A stretch of DNA of 64,000 nt from Elusimicrobiaceae bacterium (lineage in GTDB: Bacteria; Elusimicrobiota; Elusimicrobia; Elusimicrobiales; Elusimicrobiaceae). Below, piece by piece: positions 18,235 to 27,530 of this stretch. The notes below the pieces were generated by a model that saw nothing but the letters and a program-made list of their open reading frames with translations, was not told the DNA's origin and did no database searches. Numbering within the stretch: the first letter of the stretch is position 1; each line of letters starts with the position of its first letter. The stretch is from NCBI GenBank assembly GCA_017475405.1, contig JAFVFN010000018.1, positions 121,798 through 185,797 of the forward strand, read 5' to 3'. The position numbers and the translations under genes are program-made.

Positions 18235-19482
18235 CTAGTAAGTTGCAGATGCTTCAGTGACTTGTCCGTTTGCAGACGCTGAAACGGTTTCCTGAATCGG
18301 AGGTACCGCAAAGTCCTGCAGCTGTACCTGCACGGCTTGACCGGGACGCACCCGTGAAAGGCCTTCGCTGATCACCACTTCGCCAGCTTTTAAACCCTTG
18401 GTAACCACATACATATCATCCTGCAAATCGGCCTCAATCGGGCGTGCTTCTACGGCCTGATTGGCATCTACCACATAGACAAGTAGTTCCTTAGCCGTAT
18501 GAAGTACGGCCGAAGAAGGGATTAAAATTGCATCTTTAAAAGCGGCACCGATTAAACGTAAACGCACAAATTGGCCCGGCATGAGAAGGCGCGAATGATT
18601 CGGGTTGGCAAACTGCGCTTTCATGGCAATACTGGAGGTTTGGGCGTTTTCGGAACTGTCAAAGAAAATAATTTTACCGCGTTGCGGATAAACCTCGCCA
18701 TTGGGTAATATAGCCTGAACATAAATAGAGACATCATTGACATCGCTGTCGCGGTACTCTTGAGCGGACTGTGCTTGTCCCGGTTTCATATCACCAAATG
18801 CAATTTGGCCCGATTGGAATCCCTCAGAGAGTTGGTTAAACTGGCTGCTGGGCATGGAAAATTTGGCGTACAACGGATTAATTTGAACCATATTGGTTAA
18901 GTAACCGGATTCTCCGGTCGGAGAGATTAGACTGCCTACCGAGGGGATCGCCTGCCCGACAATCCCGGAAATCGGAGCCGTTACTTTGGTATAACCCAAG
19001 TTAATTTGAGCCCCTTCCACTGCGGCCTTGGCTACCTGAACATTGGCTTGTGCGGTTTCATACGCAGATAAAGCATTATCATAATCCTGTTGGCTCACAG
19101 CATTAGACGCGCGCAGAGTTTTCATACGAACAAAAGTACGATAAGTGCGCTTTTCTTCGGCCTGTGTTTGGGCCAAAGAACCTTTGGCTTTCTCCAAAGC
19201 TACCTTATATTCGGAATCATCAATTTGAAAAAGCTGGGTTCCCTCGGTTACAAATTCCCCTTCGTTATACAAACGGCTTTGCAAAATACCCCCTACCTGC
19301 GCGCGGATCTGCACTTCCAACGACCCGGCCACCTGGGCAGGGTATTCAATATTCCAAGGCAAATCTTGTTGGATCACCTTGACGGCAGATACCGTTACTG
19401 CAGCCGGCACAGCAGCCTCTTTATTTTTACAGGCAGAAAAAATTAAAACAAAACAGCATAACACCCAAACTGCTTTTCTCAT
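18235..19482 (-). CDS. RND periplasmic adaptor lipoprotein (membrane fusion protein)
   Basis: 415 aa from ATG 19482, preceded by AGGAGGAATTGC; a longer start at 19542 lacks this and disrupts the signal peptide. Lipobox FSAC at ~16-19, barrel-sandwich/lipoyl half (EVQIRAQVGGIL ... VTAPISGIVGQA), coiled coil, and a C-terminal membrane-proximal domain. Bridges pump and outer-membrane channel. First gene of the operon; no TetR/MarR regulator is adjacent. Confidence 0.93.
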   Translation of the reverse strand: MRKAVWVLCCFVLIFSACKNKEAAVPAAVTVSAVKVIQQDLPWNIEYPAQVAGSLEVQIRAQVGGILQSRLYNEGEFVTEGTQLFQIDDSEYKVALEKAKGSLAQTQAEEKRTYRTFVRMKTLRASNAVSQQDYDNALSAYETAQANVQVAKAAVEGAQINLGYTKVTAPISGIVGQAIPSVGSLISPTGESGYLTNMVQINPLYAKFSMPSSQFNQLSEGFQSGQIAFGDMKPGQAQSAQEYRDSDVNDVSIYVQAILPNGEVYPQRGKIIFFDSSENAQTSSIAMKAQFANPNHSRLLMPGQFVRLRLIGAAFKDAILIPSSAVLHTAKELLVYVVDANQAVEARPIEADLQDDMYVVTKGLKAGEVVISEGLSRVRPGQAVQVQLQDFAVPPIQETVSASANGQVTEASATY

Positions 19483-19583
19483 GCAATTCCTCCTAAGTAT
19501 ATATGAGAAAATTCTATGAAATTGCTCTTGCTTTGGCAACAATTTTTAGTGGAAAATTTAACAAAAAACCGTATAATAATAGT

Positions 19584-20552
19584 ATGAAGAACTTTTATAC
19601 CCTTTTTATTTTACTGGCCGCGTCCGTTTGCGCTCTTAGCGCCAATGATTTAGACAACTGGCAATTACCACCGGAACCCAAACCTGAACCGACTCCGGTA
19701 CAAGTCAGTGCGCCTAAAAAACAACCCACCAAGATTAAACATGCCGACGATGAAATTGTCATTGAAATGACCGGAACATCAACGGTTGCCACTGCTGCCA
19801 CCCGTACCGACGCAGATGAAATTCCCGTATTCAAACGCACGGCCGCGCAACTCATTTCGCGTTTGGCCGGGAAAAGCCGTTTTTATGTCCTGTTTAACGC
19901 AAACGCCGTTTCCACATTTGATGACACCATCTATGCTGATAACGGAGCGCGTTATGTACTGGTACGTTACGGACAGGAAGGAGATAATTACCGTAAGTTT
20001 TTATTTGACGAGGGCGGCGACCAAAAACTTCTAGCCGTGGCCGACAGTCCGGCAACGGTACTGGCCGTTAATAAAAAATATAATGTTAATATCGGACTTA
20101 CCGAAAAAGAGTTCCAACAAGACTATCCCAAAGCGGTAGCTACTACCGTAACCGATGCGCAAAATAACAAAGAGTATCATTCATACCAAATCAGCGGTCC
20201 GTTATTTTTACTCTTTGATAACGGCAAACTTGCTTACCAGTTTGACAGCGCACAGGCGTTCTCTGCCTACATGAATACGCTGTCTGCTGCTAATATGGGT
20301 TATGCCGCACAACAGGCTCAACAGCAAACCGCTCTGGAAAAAGCACGCCTGAGTCAAACGACCTCCACCCGCGTGGAGCAACCTACATATACCACATTGG
20401 TAGTAGGCGGAACAGTACGCGCCCCTATTTATCTGCCGGTTGTATTAAGTACGGGTACTGCTCGCAAACTTCCGCCTCTTAAGCCCAGTGGACCGCCGGC
20501 CGGAACGGTACTAATGCGCGATGTAGACGGCAAGTATATGAATTACAAATAA
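19584..20552 (+). CDS. Exported protein, paralogue of the one at 28186-28977
   Basis: 322 aa from ATG 19584, where a signal peptide begins (MKNFYTLFILLAASVCALSA). A Pro/Lys-rich linker is followed by a ~180-residue domain shared with the minus-strand protein at 28 kb: RTAAQLISRLAGK, RYVLVRYGQEGDNYRKFLF, VADSP, and a Gln-rich AAQQAQQQTALEKARL helix. Function unknown. TATAAT lies 6 nt before the ATG with no ribosome-binding site, suggesting leaderless translation. Confidence 0.8.
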   Translation: MKNFYTLFILLAASVCALSANDLDNWQLPPEPKPEPTPVQVSAPKKQPTKIKHADDEIVIEMTGTSTVATAATRTDADEIPVFKRTAAQLISRLAGKSRFYVLFNANAVSTFDDTIYADNGARYVLVRYGQEGDNYRKFLFDEGGDQKLLAVADSPATVLAVNKKYNVNIGLTEKEFQQDYPKAVATTVTDAQNNKEYHSYQISGPLFLLFDNGKLAYQFDSAQAFSAYMNTLSAANMGYAAQQAQQQTALEKARLSQTTSTRVEQPTYTTLVVGGTVRAPIYLPVVLSTGTARKLPPLKPSGPPAGTVLMRDVDGKYMNYK

Positions 20553-20573
20553 TTATATTAACTTGAATCATTC

Positions 20574-20607
20574 GGGGCTCATATTTCCAGTGGGCCCTGT
20601 TTATTTA
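20574..20607 (+). terminator. Probable intrinsic terminator
   Basis: GGGGCTCA ... TGGGCCCT (wobble-containing 8-bp stem) followed by GTTTATTTAT, just after the exported protein. Confidence 0.55.
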
Positions 20608-20680
20608 TATGCGCGGTCTCTAACAAACCAAGAACAAATCAATTGGGAAAAAGCTCCAATAATGATATAATATAAATAAT

Positions 20681-22135
20681 ATGAACTCCGATAATAAAGC
20701 TATATATTTTCGTCGTACCGCGCTTCGTAAAATCATAGAAGCTTTTGATAAAAACGCTTTGGAAACCGAAGCCTATCGTATTCCTTTTGAAGTGATCCCG
20801 CAGGACTCTAAATCATCCGTGCGGTGCTGTATTTATAAAGAACGCGCCGTATTTCGTGCCCGTACGTTAGCTGCGTTAGGCTGCAGCGTAGAAGAAGATG
20901 ATGAAGCTACGTCGCTCAACGATTACGCAAAAAAAGCACTAACCCGAGACACAATCCCGCAACGCCCCTTAACGGTTATGGATATTGCCTGCCACGGATG
21001 CCGCAAAGCTCGTCATTTTGTTACCGAGGCCTGCCAAGGGTGTCTAGCACGTCCGTGCCAACAGTCCTGCAGATTTGGTGCCATCAAATTTATTGATGGA
21101 CGTTCGTTTATTGACGCAGATAAATGTAAAAACTGCGGAGCCTGCAAAATGGCTTGTCCGTATAATGCTATTACGTTTATCCCCGTTCCCTGCGAACAAG
21201 CTTGTCCCGTAGACGCCATTCACAAAGGTGAAAACGGCGTAGCCGAAATCGCTTTTGACAAATGTATTTCCTGCGGACACTGCATGGAAGCCTGTCCGTT
21301 CGGTGCCATTATGGAACGTAGCCAGCTCATTGATATTTTGGGACAACTCAAAAAAGGAGCTCCCATAGTTGCCATGATTGCCCCATCTATTGTAGGACAA
21401 TTCGACTGTACACTGCCGCAACTGATTACCGCTATTAAAAAGGCGGGATTCCCGTTAGTAACAGAAGTGGCATTGGGAGCAGACGTAACAACAGCCAATG
21501 AAGCTCGTGAATTGGTAGAGCGCCTGGAAAACGGTGCACGGTTTATGACTACGTCCTGCTGCGCGGCCTGGGTACAGGCTGTCAAAAAACACTTGCCTGC
21601 TTTAAAAGAATATGTTTCTCATACCAAAACTCCGGCTGCCTATACGGCCGATATTGAGAAGAAAAAAGGCCATATTACTGTATTTGTCGGACCCTGCGTG
21701 TCCAAACGCGCGGAGGGTATGGAAGACCCCAACATTGACTACGTGATGACCTATGAAGAATTGGGGGCTATGTTTGATGCCAAAGGTATTAACCCGGCCC
21801 AGTGCGAAGAAACCCCGTTAGATCCAAATATTTCCGGGGAAGCCCGTTACTACGGTGTCACGGGCGGCGTAGCCCAGGCTGTGGAAAATGCCATTGCCGG
21901 CAAAAAGCCCTTTAAGAAAATGGCCATCAACGGTTTAGACAAAAAAGCCATGGCCTTGCTGACAGCATTTGCCAAGGGAGCCGGTGACTTCCAACTGTTG
22001 GAAGTTATGAACTGTAAAGGCGGCTGCATTGGCGGGCCGTGTACGCTTAAAGCCCAAGCCCAGGTGATTAAGCCGATTAAGGACTTAGTCGCCCAAAGTC
22101 CTAAAGTACCTTGTGCTTTGGATGACAAGAAATAA
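20681..22135 (+). CDS. [FeFe]-hydrogenase-like iron-sulfur protein (group B-like)
   Basis: 484 aa. Two 4Fe-4S ferredoxin-like clusters (CKNCGACKMACP and CISCGHCMEACP), with further Cys motifs before and between them (CQGCLARPCQQSC, CEQACP). The H-cluster domain follows with all three loops: TSCCAAW (L1), GPCVSKR (L2) and EVMNCKGGCIGGPC (L3). L1 has Ala where TSCCPxW is usual, and L2 begins Gly rather than Met, as in group B enzymes. Likely cytoplasmic, ferredoxin-coupled hydrogen metabolism or H2 sensing. No maturase genes (hydEFG) are in the window. TATAAT ends 9 nt before the ATG with no ribosome-binding site. Confidence 0.88.
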   Translation: MNSDNKAIYFRRTALRKIIEAFDKNALETEAYRIPFEVIPQDSKSSVRCCIYKERAVFRARTLAALGCSVEEDDEATSLNDYAKKALTRDTIPQRPLTVMDIACHGCRKARHFVTEACQGCLARPCQQSCRFGAIKFIDGRSFIDADKCKNCGACKMACPYNAITFIPVPCEQACPVDAIHKGENGVAEIAFDKCISCGHCMEACPFGAIMERSQLIDILGQLKKGAPIVAMIAPSIVGQFDCTLPQLITAIKKAGFPLVTEVALGADVTTANEARELVERLENGARFMTTSCCAAWVQAVKKHLPALKEYVSHTKTPAAYTADIEKKKGHITVFVGPCVSKRAEGMEDPNIDYVMTYEELGAMFDAKGINPAQCEETPLDPNISGEARYYGVTGGVAQAVENAIAGKKPFKKMAINGLDKKAMALLTAFAKGAGDFQLLEVMNCKGGCIGGPCTLKAQAQVIKPIKDLVAQSPKVPCALDDKK

Positions 22136-22161
22136 CCTATCACTTCAATTAAGTTAAGCAA

Positions 22162-22192
22162 AAGCGCGCATTGTAAAATGCGCGCTTATTTG
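22162..22192 (+). terminator. Intrinsic terminator
   Basis: AAGCGCGCATT / AATGCGCGCTT then TTATTTGTT, directly before the start region of leader RNA copy C. Confidence 0.88.
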
Positions 22193-22214
22193 TTAGACTA
22201 TAAGTACAATTTAT

Positions 22215-22426
22215 CTGTTTTTGGAACTGTATTAAAAGAATACAGGTCACTTTTGGAAATACCAAGAGTTTCTTCCTACTCCAAAAATAGCCGATTTAGG
22301 TGCAATGGACCTGTACAGTCTGTTGTGCCAAGTGTTTCCCATTACTGCTTTGCAGCATAGGGAAACTACGGCTGTTATGAGTGGGGACTGTAGGAAGAAC
22401 TCATTTGTAGTGGCCGTATGTTTTAT
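22215..22426 (+). ncRNA. Pilin leader RNA, copy C
   Basis: P1 CTGTTTTTGG/CCAAAAATAG (22215/22281); P2 CTGTATT/AATACAG (22227/22239); P3 CTTTTGG/CCAAGAG (22250/22262); pseudoknot TTCTTCCTAC (22270) with GTAGGAAGAA (22390); last hairpin TACGGCT/GGCCGTA (22367/22412) with inner ATGAGT/ACTCAT, then TGTTTTAT. TAGCCG (22288) is the alternative partner of CGGCTG (22369). A TATAAG (22199-22204) is a candidate -10 box. Confidence 0.75.
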
Positions 22427-22460
22427 ACATTTCCAACAGAAAAGTTGTAAGGAGAAATGT

Positions 22461-22988
22461 ATGAAATACAAACAAGCGTTTACGTTAATTGAGTTACTTG
22501 TCGTCGTATTAATAATAGGAATCTTAGCGGCTGTAGCCGTGCCGCAATATCAAAAAGCAGTCGTGAAAAGTAGATTAGCCTCCCTTAAACAATTAGTACA
22601 AACTGTTTCCTCTGCTCAAGAAATATATTACTTAGCTCAGGGGGACTATGCCGATCGTTTATCTGATCTTGATATCAATATCCCAGCTCCAATCAGCATG
22701 GAATACATTGGAGATCACAACACAGAACGTGCTATATATCCTTGGGGGATTTGTTATTTACAAAGCCACGCTTCCAATTGCCTTTTTCAATGTAATAATA
22801 TGCAAGTAAATATCGGATATATACAACGCTTTCTACACTGTAAGCGCCCCGGTACAAGAGCATGCACCGCTTTATATAATGACGAAACATCTATTGCTGT
22901 ATGCAAACAAGAAACAAATAATACAACTCCTTACTATCAAGGGGATAACGGATACGGCAATACTGTGGAATCTTATTTATACCAATAA
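22461..22988 (+). CDS. Type IV pilin-like prepilin (leader-RNA class)
   Basis: 175 aa from ATG 22461, chosen for GTAAGGAGAAATGT and the prepilin start [16 protein letters not shown]; a longer in-frame start at 22305 lies inside the leader RNA. Conserved helix, YYLAQGDYADRLSDLDI, then a Cys-rich variable half (CYLQ, CLFQC, HCKR, ACTA, VCKQ). Confidence 0.9.
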   Translation: MKYKQAFTLIELLVVVLIIGILAAVAVPQYQKAVVKSRLASLKQLVQTVSSAQEIYYLAQGDYADRLSDLDINIPAPISMEYIGDHNTERAIYPWGICYLQSHASNCLFQCNNMQVNIGYIQRFLHCKRPGTRACTALYNDETSIAVCKQETNNTTPYYQGDNGYGNTVESYLYQ

Positions 22989-22992
22989 ATAG

Positions 22993-23025
22993 GCCCGTCC
23001 CATTAGGGACGGGCAAAAACTACTA
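22993..23025 (-). terminator. Terminator-like hairpin between pilin and alaS
   Basis: GCCCGTCCC TAAT GGGACGGGC (read on the minus strand) followed by CTATTTATT. It lies between convergent genes. Confidence 0.6.
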
Positions 23026-23037
23026 ATCTTTCAAATA

Positions 23038-25644
23038 TTATGCCGCTAAAGTACCCAGTAACTTTTCCATGGGTTCTTTAGCCTCGCCGCCGCCTTGGGC
23101 AAAGTCCGGGCGGCCGCCTGCACGGCCGTTCAATTGGGCCGCCAGTTCTTTGGCTACTGTTACGGCATCCGTGTTAGGCAGTTTACCTGCCATCTTTACC
23201 ACAAAGGAACGTTTGCCGTCCCGGTCACAGGTGACAATGACGAGTGCCTGTTTTTGTTTTTGGGCTACCGTATCGGCAATGTTGCGCAGTTCCTTAGGTT
23301 GTGCCTCATCGGCCTTGCGCAAAATAACTGTCGTACCATTTTTAAGAGTAAAGCTCATTTCATTGACGCCACCGGCCGCCAACGTTTTTTGTCGAAAATC
23401 CTCATAATGTTTTTTGACTTCTTTGAGCTCATCGACAATGGCGTTCACACGTGTAAATACATCTTTGGAAGGAACCACTAAACGCGCTGCCAAAGCATCA
23501 GCCTGACGATTGACTTCCTGTAAGTAATCCAAAGCCGCATAACCGGCTACGCCCTCAATACGGCGCACCCCGGCAGACACGGACCCCTCTTTGAGTACTA
23601 GAACGGTAATAACATCAGCCGTATTTTTTACGTGCGTACCCGCACAGAGTTCCAAACTATACTTGTCTTCGGGTTTTTCAAAACTGCCGCCCATCAGGAC
23701 AAAACGAGCCGGATCGGCATATTTTTCACCAAGCAGCGTAACAGCACCTAATTTTTCAGCATCTGCCAGCGGACGGGTTTGGCAGGTCACCGGCAACGCA
23801 TCCTGCGCGGCCTTATTGGCAATTTGCCAAGCTTTGTTTAGTTCTTCAGCTTTCGGAGCTCTGGATAACGTATAGTCAAAACGGAACCGTTCCGGCGATA
23901 CATAAGAACCGCTTTGATGCACCGTAGGGCCAAATACTTGCCGCAGAGCCGCATTAATCAAGTGGATCGCGCTGTGGTTGGCCATGCAGCGTTTGCGTAA
24001 GTCCGCATTGACCTGCAACGTAACCGTATCACCTGTACGTAGAACACCGTTTACCTGGTGTAAGAAAATCTTTCCAAGCGGTTTTTGTACGTCAATTACT
24101 TGCGCGGTTTCTTTCCCGTCTCGCAGGATAATACCTTTATCACCGATTTGACCACCGGACTCGGCATACAACGGAGTAGTGTCAAATACCGCGTACCCGT
24201 TACCGTTTAATGCGTCTACCGTTTCAAATTGTTCATTTAGGACAGCCAAAATCTTGGCTTGCGCATTTAATGTTTCATATCCGACAAATTGTGTAGCAGG
24301 CAACGCGTTTTCCAATTTCTGCATGACAATGACTTTGCCTTTACTAAACTCATCGGCATAGGAACGACTTTTTTCCTGAGCCGCTTCTTTGGCCTTGACG
24401 TATCCCTGTTCATCTACACTTACGCCTTTAGCCTGGGCAATCTCTTTAGTCAGTTCCAACGGGAACCCATAGGTTTCATGCAGGTGGAACGCATCTTCAC
24501 CGCTAATGGTTTTGGTACCGTTGGCTAACAATTCGGACAGTTTTTCTTCGCCTGTTACCAGAGTCTTCAAAAACGCTTTTTCTTCTTGTTTGAGTACCTC
24601 TTGAATGTGTGTTGCGTTCTTGTCAATTTCCGGATATAATCCGGCAAAAATCTGCTGAACGACGGGTACTAATGTATATAAATACGGTTGACCGTTGCCC
24701 ATGAGTTTAGCATAACGAACGGCCCGGCGGATCAAACGGCGCAAAATATAACCGCGTCCTTCATTAGAGGGCAAAATCCCTTCCGCAATCAAAAAGCTGG
24801 AACTGCGGGCGTGGTCTGCGATAATACGAAGGGCAGCGATTTCTTCGCGCGTTTTTCCCTCAATATGTAAATCTTTTTTTGCCTGCGTGGTTAACGGGGT
24901 AAACAGATCGGTCTCAAATACATTTTTGGCGTTTTGCATGGCCATACACAACCTTTCCAACCCCATTCCAGTATCAATGTTGTTGTGCGGCAAGGCTTTA
25001 AATGTGCCGTCTTCCTGGCGGTTATAACTTTCAAAAACAATGTTCCAAATTTCTACGAAACGTCCGCAGTCACAGGTAATATTACAATGCGGTTTTTTGC
25101 AGCCTTTGTCCCCGAAATCATAATAGATTTCCGAGCACGGACCGCACGGCCCCGTGGGTCCCATGGTCCAGAAATTATCCGCTTCACCCAGTTCAAAAAT
25201 ATGATCTTCCGGTACAAATTGTTTCCAAATCTCATAAGCCTCAGCATCACGCTCTGCGATACCGCCCTTATAAATACTGACATAGAGTTTTTCGGCCGGC
25301 AGTCCCAATACGTTGGTCAGGTATTCCCAGGCCCAGGCAATTGCTTCTTTTTTAAAATAATCCCCAAAAGAGAAGTTGCCGAGCATCTCAAAAAACGTAA
25401 GATGGCGCTCGGTAAAACCGACACTGTCGATGTCCGTAGTGCGTACACATTTCTGACAGGTAGCAGCGTTTTTTAAGGAATTATCAATCCCCAAAAAATT
25501 GGCTTTAAACTGCACCATCCCCGCGGAAGTAAAAAGTAGCGTGGGATCCGAATGCGGGATAAGCGAACTGGACGGTAATACGGGTAGTCCTTTGGATTTA
25601 AAAAAATCTAGATATCCGTTACGGATTTGTGTACTGGTTTTCAT
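23038..25644 (-). CDS. alaS: Alanyl-tRNA synthetase
   Basis: 868 aa, full length. Class II catalytic domain at the N-terminus (LFTSAGMVQFK, motif 2/3 region GMGLERL), editing domain with zinc ligands HSAIH and CAGTH, and a C-terminal DHHA1-type domain ending in GGRAGGRPDFAQGGG. Charges tRNA-Ala; a tRNA-Ala(GGC) gene is at 35.2 kb. Four Cys between residues ~175 and 195 (GCKKPHCNITCDCG) suggest an additional zinc site. Confidence 0.98.
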   Translation of the reverse strand: MKTSTQIRNGYLDFFKSKGLPVLPSSSLIPHSDPTLLFTSAGMVQFKANFLGIDNSLKNAATCQKCVRTTDIDSVGFTERHLTFFEMLGNFSFGDYFKKEAIAWAWEYLTNVLGLPAEKLYVSIYKGGIAERDAEAYEIWKQFVPEDHIFELGEADNFWTMGPTGPCGPCSEIYYDFGDKGCKKPHCNITCDCGRFVEIWNIVFESYNRQEDGTFKALPHNNIDTGMGLERLCMAMQNAKNVFETDLFTPLTTQAKKDLHIEGKTREEIAALRIIADHARSSSFLIAEGILPSNEGRGYILRRLIRRAVRYAKLMGNGQPYLYTLVPVVQQIFAGLYPEIDKNATHIQEVLKQEEKAFLKTLVTGEEKLSELLANGTKTISGEDAFHLHETYGFPLELTKEIAQAKGVSVDEQGYVKAKEAAQEKSRSYADEFSKGKVIVMQKLENALPATQFVGYETLNAQAKILAVLNEQFETVDALNGNGYAVFDTTPLYAESGGQIGDKGIILRDGKETAQVIDVQKPLGKIFLHQVNGVLRTGDTVTLQVNADLRKRCMANHSAIHLINAALRQVFGPTVHQSGSYVSPERFRFDYTLSRAPKAEELNKAWQIANKAAQDALPVTCQTRPLADAEKLGAVTLLGEKYADPARFVLMGGSFEKPEDKYSLELCAGTHVKNTADVITVLVLKEGSVSAGVRRIEGVAGYAALDYLQEVNRQADALAARLVVPSKDVFTRVNAIVDELKEVKKHYEDFRQKTLAAGGVNEMSFTLKNGTTVILRKADEAQPKELRNIADTVAQKQKQALVIVTCDRDGKRSFVVKMAGKLPNTDAVTVAKELAAQLNGRAGGRPDFAQGGGEAKEPMEKLLGTLAA

Positions 25645-25722
25645 ATCAAAAATCTCTCTTAAAAGGTATAATATAAATTATACTACTTTATAGGGGAACG
25701 CCGCACGAACCGGAGAGACACC

Positions 25723-26070
25723 ATGTATAAGATTTTAAGCTATTTATTAATCTGTGTGGGACTATTTATTTTGTTTTTTGCATTACACGGGATGTACAAA
25801 GTATTTGTAGACGGCGGTGCCGTGATGACGCTTGTAAACTTTACCGATTTTACCGTACAAACCCAGTTCGGTCCCATGCAGCTTCCCATGCAACAAATCA
25901 GCATTATTGCAAACTTGGCATTATTTTCGTTGTTTATGATTTTTTTGGTAGCCGTTGGCGGCAAAATCGCCCAAATCGGTTGCCAGCTGCTCAAAAACGA
26001 ACGCATCTACGATGCCCTCTTGCAACTAAAACCTGAAGCTCTCTCTGCTGACAAACTCAAACATTTATGA
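25723..26070 (+). CDS. Small membrane protein, unknown function
   Basis: 115 aa with two hydrophobic segments (~5-28 and ~62-85) separated by a short extracytoplasmic loop, and a short cytoplasmic tail. Ribosome-binding site CGGAGAG. Its stop overlaps the start of the lipid kinase (ATGA), implying translational coupling and a possible functional tie to lipid metabolism. Confidence 0.7.
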   Translation: MYKILSYLLICVGLFILFFALHGMYKVFVDGGAVMTLVNFTDFTVQTQFGPMQLPMQQISIIANLALFSLFMIFLVAVGGKIAQIGCQLLKNERIYDALLQLKPEALSADKLKHL

Positions 26071-26948
26071 TTCGTTTTATTTTAAACCCCAAAAGCGGTA
26101 AAGAACCCGCAGATACCGAGTATATAGCTAAATGCATTCAACTCAATTTCCCCGGAGCAGACATGCGCCTGACACGTGCACCCAAACATGCCACCGAACT
26201 GGCCCGGGAAGCTGCCAACAGCGGATTTGAGAGTGTTATTGTACTAGGCGGAGACGGTACGATTAATGAGGCTGCCCAGGGGCTAGTTGACACACAAACG
26301 GCACTGGGGATTATCCCGCGCGGCAGCGGTAACGGACTGGCCCGGGAAATCGGTATGTTCGTGCCCTTGGAAGAAGCCCTTGTTAAACTGCAGCGTGCCA
26401 GTGTACAACCCTGTGATGTGGGAGTGGCCAATGAAGAACTGTTTTTAAATGTAGCGGGCATCGGTATTGAAGCGAACATTGCCTGGCAATTTACGGAACA
26501 CGGTAAAAACGGAGCGCGGGGCAAATGGCCCTACTTTCAATTAGGAGCTAAAACATTTTTTACGTATAAGCCCCATACCTTGCGCGTAACTACTGATGGA
26601 AACACCCAAGAAATCGCCCCCCTTACGTTGGTCTTTGCCAACGGACGCCAGTACGGCAGTAACTTTAAAATTGCCCCGCAAGCCAGTCTGTCTGACGGCA
26701 AGCTGGATATGGTGGAAATTAAAAACGCACCCAAGTATAAGTTGGCAGCTGCCCTTCCGTTTTTCTTTACGGATAAAACCCCACCATTTGAAGTGACTGC
26801 TACTACCCAAATAACCCATGCAATCGTAGAAAGCGATCACGAAATTTTGTACCATATAGACGGTGAACCGCGCAAAACGCAGCACCAACTAGAAATTACA
26901 CTTAAAAAAGGCGCCCTGCGCCTGTTACTCCCCTCTTATGTCCACTAG
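26067..26948 (+). CDS. Diacylglycerol/lipid kinase family protein (YegS/DagK type)
   Basis: 293 aa. Nucleotide-binding signature GGDGTINEAAQGL, then PRGSGNGLAREIG and the second-domain metal/substrate region DVGVANEELFLNVAGIG. Phosphorylates a lipid such as diacylglycerol, sphingoid base or undecaprenol; which one is not determinable. Overlaps genes on both sides (4 nt upstream, 11 nt downstream). Confidence 0.9.
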   Translation: MIRFILNPKSGKEPADTEYIAKCIQLNFPGADMRLTRAPKHATELAREAANSGFESVIVLGGDGTINEAAQGLVDTQTALGIIPRGSGNGLAREIGMFVPLEEALVKLQRASVQPCDVGVANEELFLNVAGIGIEANIAWQFTEHGKNGARGKWPYFQLGAKTFFTYKPHTLRVTTDGNTQEIAPLTLVFANGRQYGSNFKIAPQASLSDGKLDMVEIKNAPKYKLAAALPFFFTDKTPPFEVTATTQITHAIVESDHEILYHIDGEPRKTQHQLEITLKKGALRLLLPSYVH

Positions 26949-27522
26949 AAAACGTATGACCTCACGCCGAAGATATACCTCTTCCCAAAAACAAGTTAAA
27001 TTTTGGGTTTCCGTGATTGTGCTGGTTATTTTGTTTTTTATCCAGCAACACGCTAAAAACACACCTGCTCAAACCAATGAAAAAACAAATGCACCAATCC
27101 GTGCGGCAAATACAAATAAATCACGTCCTTCCACTAAAAAACACGAACAAACAGATACGCCAACTGGGTTTGACAATGTGTCCATTGCGTCAGTGTATGA
27201 CGGAGATACATTCAAAATCAATTTGGATTGTTCCATGGATGTCTATTGCAAAAAAGTACCGGTACGTGTACTGGGCGTTGATACACCTGAAATCAAAGGT
27301 AAAACCGAGCGTGAGAAAAAGCTAGCCCAACAGGCCAAGGTATTTACGCAAAACTTTTTGTCCAAAGGACCGATTTCCCTTTCTAACTGCGGACGAGATA
27401 AATACTTTCGATTACTATGCGATGTTACCAATAGTGAGGGTCAAAATCTAGCCAAAGAGCTTATTAAGGCCAACCTAGGTTATGAATACTGGGGCGGAAA
27501 AAAGTCTACCGAGTTCCAATAA
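26938..27522 (+). CDS. Membrane-anchored thermonuclease (SNase-like) family protein
   Basis: 194 aa. Arg-rich N-terminus, one transmembrane helix (~22-42), Lys/Thr-rich linker, and an SNase domain from ~80. Catalytic elements resemble staphylococcal nuclease: SVYDGDTF, VRVLGVDTPEIKG (Arg and Glu) and DKYFRLL (second Arg). Probably degrades nucleic acid outside the inner membrane. Its ATG lies inside the lipid kinase gene. Confidence 0.88.
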   Translation: MSTRKRMTSRRRYTSSQKQVKFWVSVIVLVILFFIQQHAKNTPAQTNEKTNAPIRAANTNKSRPSTKKHEQTDTPTGFDNVSIASVYDGDTFKINLDCSMDVYCKKVPVRVLGVDTPEIKGKTEREKKLAQQAKVFTQNFLSKGPISLSNCGRDKYFRLLCDVTNSEGQNLAKELIKANLGYEYWGGKKSTEFQ

Positions 27523-27530
27523 ACAGTAAT

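Noticed and set aside
22305..22460. Longer N-terminus of the pilin at 22461
   Set aside because: Same reason: it lies inside leader RNA copy C, and GTAAGGAG directly precedes 22461.
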